The position numbers and the translations under genes are program-made. The notes beneath the pieces were generated by a model, which had not been told where the DNA came from, did no database searches, and saw nothing but the letters and a program-made list of their open reading frames with translations. From the NCBI GenBank assembly GCA_025963425.1, contig JAOPUQ010000364.1, positions 1 to 8,636 of the forward strand: 8,636 bases of DNA, given 5' to 3'. Source of the DNA: Modestobacter sp. GTDB taxonomy: Bacteria; Actinomycetota; Actinomycetes; Mycobacteriales; Geodermatophilaceae. Positions 1-8,057 of this stretch are shown here, in pieces (position 1 is the first letter of the stretch; every line of letters begins with the position of its first letter).

Positions 1-1480
1 GACCGAGGATTCCGCGAACCCCGACGTAGTGCTGGTCGGTGGCGGCATCATGAGCGCCACCCTGAGCGCGCTGCTCGGTGTCGTGGCCCCCGACTGGACC
101 GTCACGGTCTTCGAGTCCGGGTCCCAGCTGGCCCGGGAGAGCTCCGACCCCTGGAACAACGCCGGCACCGGCCACTCGGCCCTGTGCGAGCTGAACTACA
201 CGCCCGCGAGCCCCGACGGCCGGGTCGACCCGACCAAGGCCGTCACCATCAACGAGCAGTTCCAGCTGTCCCGGCAGTTCTGGTCCTTCCTCGTCCGGGC
301 GGGCCTCACCGGCTCGCCCAAGGACTTCATCACCCCGGTGCCGCACGTCAGCTTCGTCACCGGCGAGGCCGGTCGCAGCTACATGCGGGCCCGCCACAAG
401 GCGCTGGCCGCCGAGCCGCTGTTCGACGGCCTGGAGTACACCGAGGACGCCGCCGAGCTGGACTCCTGGATCCCGCTGATGATGGAGGGCCGGGACCCCG
501 CCCAGGTCGCCGCGGCCACCCGCTCGGTCGCCGGGACCGACGTCGACTTCGGCGCCCTCACGCGGCTGCTGTTCGACCAGTCCGTCGGCCGCGGCGTCCA
601 CGTGCACACCGACCACCGCGTCGAGGCGCTGCGGCGCCAGCGCGACGGCCGCTGGACCGTCACCGCCCGCGACACCCGCTCCGGCGAGCGCCGCACCGTG
701 CGCACCCGGTTCGTGTTCGTCGGGGCCGGTGGCGGCGCGCTGCCGCTGCTGCAACGGGCCGGCATCCCCGAGATCCGCGGCTTCGGCGGGTTCCCGGTCA
801 GCGGCCAGTTCCTGCGCACCCGCTCCCCCGAGGTGGTCACCCGGCACCAGGCCAAGGTCTACGGCCAGGCCGCCGTCGGCGCCCCGCCCATGTCGGTGCC
901 GCACCTGGACCTGCGCAACATCGACAACGACCAGTCGCTGCTCTTCGGCCCCTACGCCGGCTTCTCGCCCAAGTTCCTCAAGGCCGGGTCGCTCTGGGAT
1001 CTGCCGAAGTCGGTCCGGCCCAACAACCTCGGCTCGATGCTGGGCGTCGGGCGGGACAACATCCCGCTGACGAAGTACCTCATCGGCCAGGTCCTGCAGT
1101 CCCGCAAGGCGCGACACGCCTCGCTCACCGACTTCGTGCCGCTGGCCGAGCAGGGCGACTGGGAGCTCATCACCGCCGGCCAGCGCGTCCAGGTCATCAA
1201 GAAGGACCCGGCCGGCCACGGGGTGCTGCAGTTCGGCACCGAGCTGGTCGTGGGTGGCGAGGGCTCGATCGCCGGCCTGCTGGGCGCCTCCCCCGGCGCC
1301 TCCACCGCCGTCGCGGCCATGCTCAACCTGCTCGAGCGCTGCTTCCCCGACCGGGTCGACAGCTGGCGCCCGCTGCTGCAGGAGGCCATCCCCTCCTACG
1401 GGCACAAGCTCTCCACCGAGCCCGCGCTGCTGGCGCAGGTCCGCGAGGAGACGATGCGCACGCTGGAGCTCAACGGCTGA
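1..1480 (+). CDS. mqo: Malate:quinone oxidoreductase, 5'-truncated by window edge
   Basis: Peripheral-membrane FAD enzyme that oxidises L-malate to oxaloacetate and passes electrons to the quinone pool, linking the TCA cycle to respiration. The frame is open from base 2, the first whole codon, so the true start lies before the window. The GTG at 29 is internal, because the coding sense continues upstream (TEDSANPDVV before LVGGG). Visible hallmarks are the N-terminal Rossmann FAD motif VLVGGGIMSATLSALLG at in-window residues 10-26, and the Mqo signature DPWNNAGTGHSALCELNYTP near residues 50-70. The C-terminal family segment GGEGSIAGLLGASPGAST is also present, and the protein ends in LSTEPALLAQVREETMRTLELNG before TGA. 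About 492 residues are in view, against roughly 490-550 for the family, so only a few N-terminal residues are missing. The downstream neighbour is convergent, so this gene ends its transcription unit. Confidence 0.96.
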   Translation, partial: TEDSANPDVVLVGGGIMSATLSALLGVVAPDWTVTVFESGSQLARESSDPWNNAGTGHSALCELNYTPASPDGRVDPTKAVTINEQFQLSRQFWSFLVRAGLTGSPKDFITPVPHVSFVTGEAGRSYMRARHKALAAEPLFDGLEYTEDAAELDSWIPLMMEGRDPAQVAAATRSVAGTDVDFGALTRLLFDQSVGRGVHVHTDHRVEALRRQRDGRWTVTARDTRSGERRTVRTRFVFVGAGGGALPLLQRAGIPEIRGFGGFPVSGQFLRTRSPEVVTRHQAKVYGQAAVGAPPMSVPHLDLRNIDNDQSLLFGPYAGFSPKFLKAGSLWDLPKSVRPNNLGSMLGVGRDNIPLTKYLIGQVLQSRKARHASLTDFVPLAEQGDWELITAGQRVQVIKKDPAGHGVLQFGTELVVGGEGSIAGLLGASPGASTAVAAMLNLLERCFPDRVDSWRPLLQEAIPSYGHKLSTEPALLAQVREETMRTLELNG

Positions 1481-1652
1481 GTCGGTGGACGGGTCGTCGG
1501 GCCCGCTGACAGCCCCGCCCCTCCAGGCATAGGAAGCTTTCCACCCGGTTTCGGCGCGGAGAGTGGGTGAAGAGCCTCCTATGCCTCGGGGGCGGAGGGC
1601 GGGTCGCGGGCCGGGGGCGGCGTCCACCCGCGGTATCGGCCGGTAAGCCCCA
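1481..1652. other. Convergent intergenic region between mqo and antiporter
   Basis: A gap of about 170 bp between two genes that face each other. It contains no credible reading frame with a ribosome binding site. Its main content is the long imperfect hairpin at 1525-1586. The flanks (1481-1524 and 1587-1652) are GC-rich, and I see no further structure in them. Confidence 0.7.
1525..1586. terminator. Long imperfect hairpin, probable bidirectional terminator
   Basis: The 22-nt arms 1525-1546 and 1565-1586 pair with each other. An outer perfect 10-bp stem (AGGCATAGGA with TCCTATGCCT) is followed by a mismatch (1535/1576) and 5 more pairs, one of them G-U. A second mismatch (1541/1570) and 5 further pairs lead to an 18-nt loop. 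The arms are less GC-rich than the surroundings. The position between two converging genes fits termination of both transcripts. There is no T-run on either side, which is common for actinobacterial terminators. A short palindromic repeat element is the alternative. Confidence 0.6.
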
Positions 1653-3164
<1,512 letters not shown>

Positions 3165-3271
3165 CCGCGCCCCCTCATGCGGGCAGTCTCCCGTACCGGG
3201 ATCTCGGGCGCGGAACGGCGCAGTGACCGGAGCGGTACGAACCCGGTGGCGGGGTCGGGGATGATGGGAGC
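3165..3271. promoter_or_regulatory. Divergent promoter region, antiporter / ileS
   Basis: 107 bp separate the two divergent start codons, so both promoters should lie here or just inside the genes. I find no consensus -35/-10 pair for the leftward gene. For ileS a possible -10 is listed separately. I also looked for the conserved T-box antiterminator/antisequestrator core (GGTGG-N-ACCGCG), because many actinobacterial ileS genes carry a translational T-box. It is not present. Confidence 0.5.
3260..3265 (+). promoter_or_regulatory. Possible -10 hexamer of ileS (GATGAT), leaderless arrangement
   Basis: GATGAT matches the A2 and T6 positions of the TANNNT actinobacterial -10 box and sits exactly 6 nt before the GTG start at 3272. 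That is the spacing expected when transcription begins at the start codon. The only Shine-Dalgarno-like string (GGGAG) lies 1 nt from the GTG, too close to work well, which supports a leaderless mRNA. The first T is replaced by G and no -35 is recognisable, so this is weak. Confidence 0.25.
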
Positions 3272-6200
3272 GTGAGTTCGTCAGTTGGTCCGTTCCGGGC
3301 ACTCCCCCCGCAGGTCGACCTCCCCGCCCTCGAGCACGAGGTCCTCGAGCAGTGGGAGGCCGGCAAGGTCTTCGCCCGCACGCTCGAGGCGTCGGTAGGC
3401 AAGCCGCAGTGGGTCTTCTACGAGGGCCCGCCGACCGCCAACGGCCGGCCGGGCACCCACCACATCGAGGCGCGCGCCTTCAAGGACGTCTTCCCCCGGT
3501 TCAAGACGATGCAGGGCTGGCACGTGCCCCGCCGGGCCGGTTGGGACTGCCACGGCCTGCCGGTGGAGATCGCCGTCGAGCAGGAGCTCGGCTTCGCCGG
3601 CAAGCCCGACATCGAGCGCTTCGGGATCGCCGAGTTCAACGCCAAGTGCCGGGAGTCGGTGGAGCGGCACGTCGACGCCTTCGCCGAGCTCACCGACCGG
3701 ATGGGCTACTGGGTCGACATGTCGACCGCCTACCGGACGATGGACCCCGGTTACATCCAGAGCGTCTGGTGGTCGCTCAAGCAGGTCTTCGACAAGGGGC
3801 TGCTGGTCGAGGACCACCGCGTGGCGCCCTACTGCCCGCGGTGCGGCACCGGGCTGTCCGACCACGAGGTGGCCCAGGGCTACGAGTCGATCACCGACCC
3901 GTCGGTGTACGTCCGGCTGCCCGTCACCAGCGGCGAGTGGGCCGGCCGGGCCGACCTGTTGGTCTGGACGACGACGCCCTGGACCCTGCCGTCCAACACA
4001 GCGGTCGCGGTCAACCCCGAGGTGGCCTACGTCGTCGTGCGGGCCGGGGAGGACACCCTGGTCGTCGCCGAGCCGCTGGTGGGCGCGGTGTTCGGGGACG
4101 CCGACGTCGAGGTGCTGGCGCGGACCTCCGGCCGGGAGTGGGAGTTCGTGCACTACCAGCGGCCCTTCGAGCTGGTGGAGTTCCCCGAGGGGACCGACGC
4201 CCACTTCGTCGTCCTGGCCGACTACGTGACCACCGAGGACGGCACCGGCCTGGTGCACCAGTCCCCGGCGTTCGGCGCCGACGACCTCACGGTGTGCCGC
4301 GGCTACGGCCTGCCGGTGGTCAACCCGATCGACGCCAGTGGTCACTTCCTGCCCGAGGTGCCGCTGGTCGGCGGCCACTTCTTCAAGTCCGCCGACTCCC
4401 GGCTGCTAGCCGACCTGCAGGAGCGCGGCGTGCTGTACCGCGAGCTGCGCTACGAGCACAGCTATCCGCACTGCTGGCGGTGCCACACACCGCTGATGTA
4501 CTACGCGCAGCCGTCCTGGTACATCCGGACCAGCGCGATCAAGGACCAGCTGCTCGCCGAGAACGAGAAGACGTCCTGGCACCCGGAGAACGTGCAGTGG
4601 GGCCGCTACGGCGACTGGCTGCGCAACAACGTCGACTGGGCGCTGTCCCGCGACCGCTACTGGGGCACGCCGCTGCCGATCTGGCGCAACGACGCCGACC
4701 CCAGCAGGGTCGTCGTCGTCGCCTCGCTGGCCGAGCTGTCCGAGCTGACCGGCCGGGACCTCGCCGACCTGGACCCGCACCGGCCCTTCATCGACGAGGT
4801 CACCTTCACCCGCCCCGGCGAGGAGGGCACCTACCGCCGGGTCCGCCAGGTCATCGACGCCTGGTACGACTCCGGGTCGATGCCGTTCGCCCAGTGGGGC
4901 GCCCCGCACCAGAACCAGGCGGAGTTCGAGGCGGCCTACCCGGCGCAGTTCATCTGCGAGGCGATCGACCAGACCCGCGGCTGGTTCTACACGCTGATGG
5001 CGATCGGCACCCTCGTGTTCGGGAAGAGCTCCTACGAGGACGTGCTGTGCCTGGGCCACATCCTGGCCGACGACGGCCGGAAGATGAGCAAGCACCTGGG
5101 CAACATCCTCGAGCCCATGCCGCTGATGGACCGGCACGGCGCCGACGCCGTCCGCTGGTTCATGCTGGCCGGCGGCTCGCCGTGGTCGGCACGGCGGGTC
5201 GGGCACGAGACGCTGTCCGAGGTGGTCCGCAAGGTGCTGCTCACCTACTGGAACACCGCCAGCTTCTTCACCCTCTACGCCGAGACCAACGGCTGGGACC
5301 CGCAGGCCTCCCCCGAGCCCGCGCGGGCCGAGCGGCCGCTGCTGGACCGCTGGGCGCTCGCCGAGCTGGCCTCGGTGACCGCCGGGGTGACCGAGGCGCT
5401 GGAGGCCTTCGACACCCAGACCGCCGGGCGGCTGCTCGCCGGCTTCGTCGACGACCTGTCCAACTGGTACGTCCGGCGCAGCCGGCGCCGGTTCTGGGAC
5501 GGCGACGCGGCGGCGATGGCGACCCTGTACGAGGTGCTCGACGGGCTCACCCGGCTGATGGCGCCGTTCACCCCGTTCGTCACCGAGCGGGTGTGGGACG
5601 CCGTCGTGGTGCCCGGGGCGGTCGGGCGGGACGGGAAGGAGGCCGCCGTGGACTCGGTGCACCTGGCCAGCTGGCCGGCCGTGGACGCCGAGGCCCGCGA
5701 CGACGTGCTGGTCGAGCAGGTGGCGCTGGTCCGCCGGCTGGTCGAGCTGGGCCGCTCGGCCCGCACCGCCGCCAAGGCCCGCACCCGGCAGCCACTGGCC
5801 CGGGCCCTGGTGGCCGCCCCCGGCTGGGCCCAGCTGCCGCGGGACCTGGTGGCCGAGGTCGCCGACGAGCTCAACGTCGCCGAGCTGACCGAGCTGTCGG
5901 CCGTGGCCGGCGGGCTGGTCGACGTCTCGGTGAAGGTCGACTTCCGCGCCGTCGGGCGCCGGCTGGGCAAGCAGGTGCAGGCCGTGGCCACCGCCGTGGC
6001 CGCCGCCGACGCCGCCGAGCTGGTGGCGGCCTACCGGGCCGGCACGGCCACCGTGCAGGTGGAGGGGGCCCCCGTCCCGCTCGAGGACGGCGACCTGGTG
6101 GTCACCGAGACCCCGCGCGAGGGCTGGACGGTCGCCTCGGCCGGCGGACTGACCGTGGCACTGGACCTCACGCTCACCCCGGAGCTCGAGCGCGCCGGCC

Positions 6201-6442
6201 TGGTGCGCGAGGTGGTCCGGCTGGTCCAGGACGCCCGCAAGAGCGGCGGCCTGGCGGTCAGCGACCGGATCGAGCTGTGGTGGACCGGCGACGGTGCCCT
6301 CGCGCAGGCGCTCACCGAGCACGCCGGGCAGCTGTCCGGTGAGGTGCTCGCCACCACGGTCCACGCCGGGACGGCGGGCACCGGCGAGGGCGTCGAGGGG
6401 CCGCAGGGCTCCCGGTTCTGGGTCGCGCGCGCCGGAAACTGA
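3272..6442 (+). CDS. ileS: Isoleucyl-tRNA synthetase, IleRS2 type with GTHH signature
   Basis: Cytosolic class Ia synthetase that activates isoleucine with ATP, charges tRNA-Ile and edits misformed valyl products. It is 1056 residues, normal for the eukaryote-like IleRS2 branch. The catalytic Rossmann fold is interrupted at about residue 190 by the CP1 editing domain, which holds TTTPWTLPSN (233 on) and GTGLVHQSPAFGADD (324-338, with the conserved Asp pair at its end). The HIGH motif reads GTHH at 61-64 (context PPTANGRPGTHH). KMSKS reads KMSKH at 604-608. Two CxxC pairs, C188/C191 and C401/C404, look like metal sites. GWFYT and WYDSGSMPF are class-Ia core motifs. The C-terminal ~350 residues are the anticodon-binding and DUF5915-like region. 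GTG 3272 is chosen because no other in-frame start lies nearby upstream and homology begins at once. The gene stands alone and is followed immediately by a hairpin. Confidence 0.97.
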   Translation: MSSSVGPFRALPPQVDLPALEHEVLEQWEAGKVFARTLEASVGKPQWVFYEGPPTANGRPGTHHIEARAFKDVFPRFKTMQGWHVPRRAGWDCHGLPVEIAVEQELGFAGKPDIERFGIAEFNAKCRESVERHVDAFAELTDRMGYWVDMSTAYRTMDPGYIQSVWWSLKQVFDKGLLVEDHRVAPYCPRCGTGLSDHEVAQGYESITDPSVYVRLPVTSGEWAGRADLLVWTTTPWTLPSNTAVAVNPEVAYVVVRAGEDTLVVAEPLVGAVFGDADVEVLARTSGREWEFVHYQRPFELVEFPEGTDAHFVVLADYVTTEDGTGLVHQSPAFGADDLTVCRGYGLPVVNPIDASGHFLPEVPLVGGHFFKSADSRLLADLQERGVLYRELRYEHSYPHCWRCHTPLMYYAQPSWYIRTSAIKDQLLAENEKTSWHPENVQWGRYGDWLRNNVDWALSRDRYWGTPLPIWRNDADPSRVVVVASLAELSELTGRDLADLDPHRPFIDEVTFTRPGEEGTYRRVRQVIDAWYDSGSMPFAQWGAPHQNQAEFEAAYPAQFICEAIDQTRGWFYTLMAIGTLVFGKSSYEDVLCLGHILADDGRKMSKHLGNILEPMPLMDRHGADAVRWFMLAGGSPWSARRVGHETLSEVVRKVLLTYWNTASFFTLYAETNGWDPQASPEPARAERPLLDRWALAELASVTAGVTEALEAFDTQTAGRLLAGFVDDLSNWYVRRSRRRFWDGDAAAMATLYEVLDGLTRLMAPFTPFVTERVWDAVVVPGAVGRDGKEAAVDSVHLASWPAVDAEARDDVLVEQVALVRRLVELGRSARTAAKARTRQPLARALVAAPGWAQLPRDLVAEVADELNVAELTELSAVAGGLVDVSVKVDFRAVGRRLGKQVQAVATAVAAADAAELVAAYRAGTATVQVEGAPVPLEDGDLVVTETPREGWTVASAGGLTVALDLTLTPELERAGLVREVVRLVQDARKSGGLAVSDRIELWWTGDGALAQALTEHAGQLSGEVLATTVHAGTAGTGEGVEGPQGSRFWVARAGN

Positions 6443-6463
6443 GCACCCACCGGAGGTGAGTGC
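6443..6463. terminator. Hairpin directly after ileS stop codon
   Basis: The arms GCACCCACC (6443-6451) and GGTGAGTGC (6455-6463) pair over 9 positions with a single C/A mismatch and a 3-nt GGA loop. The hairpin starts at the base after the ileS TGA, in the 44-bp gap between converging genes, so it could stop transcription in both directions. No T-run follows. Confidence 0.55.
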
Positions 6464-6471
6464 CCGCCGGC

Positions 6472-6501
6472 TCAGCGACCGGCGGTTCAGCGACCGGCGC
6501 G
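6472..6501. repeat. Tandem 15-bp duplication across a stop codon
   Basis: The 13-bp string TCAGCGACCGGCG occurs at 6472-6484 and again at 6487-6499, giving a 15-bp period. On the minus strand the right copy supplies the last codons and TGA of the zinc-site protein. The left copy places a second in-frame TGA exactly 5 codons downstream. This is probably a slippage duplication. Confidence 0.7.
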
Positions 6502-7113
6502 GCGGGACCGCTCCACCTGGGCCAGGTGCCGGTCGGGGGTGCAGGCGCCGCACGGGGTGAACCCGTCGGTCCGCGCCTCGACCATCGGCATCGGAAAGGT
6601 CGCCTGGCCGGCCAGGTGCCGGCAGCCGGCGAGGTGGTAGCGCGGGTGCTCGTCGATGACCAGCACCTCATCGGTGAGGTCGAGGACGACCAGCAGGTCG
6701 GTCACCTCGACCACCTCCACCGGCGGCTCACCGTGCGGGCCCGCCGCCGCGGGGGCTGCCGATGCGTGCGCTGCCGGTGTCGGGGGCACCGCCGGTTCCG
6801 GTTCCTGGCTCGGCGCGACGGTGGCCGCAGGCTCGCGGGGCTCGGCCGGCCTGGTGCCTGCAGACGCGTTGGCCGGTGCCGTGGTGGTGGTCCCGGTGGC
6901 CGTCGCCGCGGTGTCCCCGGCCGGCTTCCGCCCGGGCCGCCTGCCCGTGGCGCGGGCTGCCTTCCGCCGGCGCACCTCCCCCACGGCCAGCACGACCGCG
7001 GCCAGCGCGCTGGCCGCGAACGAGCCCCACTGCATCGTGGTCGACCCATCCGTCAGTCCGACGGCCAGCAATCCGACGGCGACGAGCAACAGGACTGCCG
7101 CGAGCAAGATCAC
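6487..7113 (-). CDS. Uncharacterised membrane-anchored protein with Ada-like zinc-site domain
   Basis: 208 residues, with no named family that I recognise. Residues 1-20 and about 28-45 are two hydrophobic helices with a short TDGST turn, followed by a basic RRRKAAR stretch. The positive-inside rule therefore puts the rest in the cytosol. Residues about 52-127 are a low-complexity Ala/Pro/Thr linker. The C-terminal domain (about 128-200) begins with an acidic beta-rich VEVVEVTDLLVVLDL segment and then shows RYHLAGCRHL (H160, C164, H166) and GFTPCGACTPD (C188, C191). The spacing H-x3-C ... C-x2-C, with GF-x-PC-x2-C-x-P, closely resembles the Ada N-terminal zinc site, whose first Cys is replaced here by His. 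Methyl-acceptor chemistry is therefore not expected, and a structural zinc role is more likely. It starts at GTG 7113 with no Shine-Dalgarno but with a -10 box 6 nt upstream. It converges on ileS and lies downstream of wag31, separated from it by a strong terminator. Confidence 0.8.
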   Translation of the reverse strand: MILLAAVLLLVAVGLLAVGLTDGSTTMQWGSFAASALAAVVLAVGEVRRRKAARATGRRPGRKPAGDTAATATGTTTTAPANASAGTRPAEPREPAATVAPSQEPEPAVPPTPAAHASAAPAAAGPHGEPPVEVVEVTDLLVVLDLTDEVLVIDEHPRYHLAGCRHLAGQATFPMPMVEARTDGFTPCGACTPDRHLAQVERSRRAGR

Positions 7114-7119
7114 AGTCGC

Positions 7120-7125
7120 ATGCTA
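7120..7125 (-). promoter_or_regulatory. -10 box (TAGCAT) of a leaderless promoter
   Basis: On the minus strand TAGCAT matches TANNNT fully and is followed by 6 nt and then the GTG start of the zinc-site protein at 7113. Transcription would start on the start codon. No Shine-Dalgarno exists upstream of this GTG, as expected for a leaderless message. No clear -35 is seen, which is usual for such promoters in actinobacteria. Confidence 0.6.
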
Positions 7126-7161
7126 TCGGGGCCGGGCCGCGGCAGCCGGTCGGCGGACATG

Positions 7162-7198
7162 ACAGAGCCCCGCCGGACCGGGTCCGGCGGGGCTCTGT
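7162..7198 (-). terminator. Perfect hairpin terminator after wag31
   Basis: Two 18-nt arms, 7162-7179 and 7181-7198, are exact reverse complements around a single centre base (folded as a stem of about 16 bp with a small loop). The stem is very GC-rich and begins 10 bases beyond the wag31 TGA. It should end the sepF-yggT-wag31 transcript and insulate the zinc-site gene, whose promoter lies just beyond. There is no T-run. Confidence 0.85.
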
Positions 7199-7207
7199 AC
7201 GGGTCGG

Positions 7208-7948
7208 TCAGGCGCCGACGTGCTGGTTCTGCCGGCTGTTGGACGACGGCTCGGCCGAGCCGCGGCTGTCCAGGTCACGCAGGTGCGACTCGAGATAGGA
7301 CCGCAGGCGGGTGCGGTACTCGCGCTCGAAGGTGCGCAGCTCGTCGACCTTGCGCTCCAGGCTGGCGCGCTTCTCCTCCAGCGACCCCATGGCCTCGACG
7401 TGCTTGCGCTCGGCGTCCTGGTTGAGGGCCGCGGCCTTCGCCCGGGCCTCGCGCTCCATCGTGTCGGCGCGGGTGCGGGAGTCACCGAGCATCGCGTCGG
7501 CGCGGGACTTGGCCTCGCCGACCATCTGCTCGCTCTTGGCGCGGGCCTCGGCCAGCATCCGCTCGCTGTTGGTCTTGGCGCTGCCGACCATCTGGTCGGC
7601 CTGGGTCTTGGCCTCGTTGACGTAGCGCTCGGCGGTCTCGCTGGCCAGGCTCAGCATGCGCGAGGCGCGGATGCTGTCGTCCTCGCGGACCGACGCCGCG
7701 GTGGGGGCGGCCGCGGGCGGCGGGGGCGGCGCGGCGACGGTCATCGGCGCGGACTCGACCGGCCGCTCGTCGGTGCGCGGACCGCTGCCACCGGAGGCGC
7801 GCAGGTCGTTGTTCTCCTCGATGAGCCGGGCGAGCTCGGCCTCGACGACGTCGAGGAAGGCGTCCACCTCGTCCTCGTCGTAGCCGCGCTTGCCGATCGG
7901 CGGCTTCTTGAAGACGACGTTGTGCACGTCGGCGGGCGTCAGTGGCAT
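7208..7948 (-). CDS. wag31: DivIVA/Wag31-family polar growth and septum-site protein
   Basis: Cytosolic coiled-coil scaffold that gathers at negatively curved membrane (poles and septa) and directs cell-wall synthesis in actinobacteria. Start ATG 7948 gives 246 residues, close to the ~260 of mycobacterial Wag31, and has a good Shine-Dalgarno (GAGGTGAG). A longer open frame upstream to 8053 is non-homologous. Residues 1-50 are the DivIVA membrane-binding domain: LTPADVHNVVFKKPPIGKRGYDEDEVDAFLDVVEAEL begins at residue 3, with the usual basic FKK/GKR loop and acidic DEDEVD. Residues about 52-88 are a Pro/Ala linker with a PPPPP run at 74-78. Residues about 95-226 form a long coiled coil with striking 11-residue periodicity. 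The tail is short and polar (SSNSRQNQHVGA). Gene order sepF-yggT-wag31 is conserved in actinobacteria, and the gene is usually essential. Confidence 0.95.
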   Translation of the reverse strand: MPLTPADVHNVVFKKPPIGKRGYDEDEVDAFLDVVEAELARLIEENNDLRASGGSGPRTDERPVESAPMTVAAPPPPPAAAPTAASVREDDSIRASRMLSLASETAERYVNEAKTQADQMVGSAKTNSERMLAEARAKSEQMVGEAKSRADAMLGDSRTRADTMEREARAKAAALNQDAERKHVEAMGSLEEKRASLERKVDELRTFEREYRTRLRSYLESHLRDLDSRGSAEPSSNSRQNQHVGA

Positions 7949-8057
7949 GGGGCTCACCTCAGGTCGGACGAGTGGAACGGGGGACGGACGTTGACGGGGC
8001 GGACCACTCTCGGTCCACCTCCCGTTCCGGGTGGGCACGGGTGGCGGTCGCACGCCC
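7949..8057. other. yggT-wag31 intergenic leader with nested inverted repeats
   Basis: A 109-bp gap. Outer arms GGAACGGG (7974-7981) and CCCGTTCC (8021-8028) are exact complements, and inside them GGACC (8001-8005) pairs with GGTCC (8012-8016). This could be a leader structure of wag31, an attenuator after yggT, or part of a wag31 promoter region. No consensus -10 is visible on the minus strand, so a separate wag31 promoter cannot be placed. Confidence 0.4.

Noticed and set aside
3191..3240. CGTACC ... GGTACG inverted repeat as an operator
   Set aside because: Only 6 bp per arm and widely spaced in GC-rich DNA; expected by chance.
3165..3271. T-box riboswitch upstream of ileS
   Set aside because: The conserved GGTGG-N-ACCGCG core and the specifier/antisequestrator arrangement are not found. 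The closest string, CCGGTGGCGGGG, does not fit.
3352..6342. Second long plus-strand frame (996 codons) inside ileS
   Set aside because: It is an Arg/Gly/Ala-rich shadow in another frame with no recognisable domain.
4406..6553. Very long open frame (about 715 codons) antisense to ileS
   Set aside because: Its composition is Gly/His/Val/Gln-rich low complexity, a typical mirror frame in GC-rich DNA. The opposite strand encodes an unmistakable IleRS with all motifs.
7974..7993. GGAAC ... GTT as a SigR/SigH-type promoter before wag31
   Set aside because: The spacing between the two elements is about 11 nt rather than 16-19, and it lies on the plus strand, opposite to the gene.
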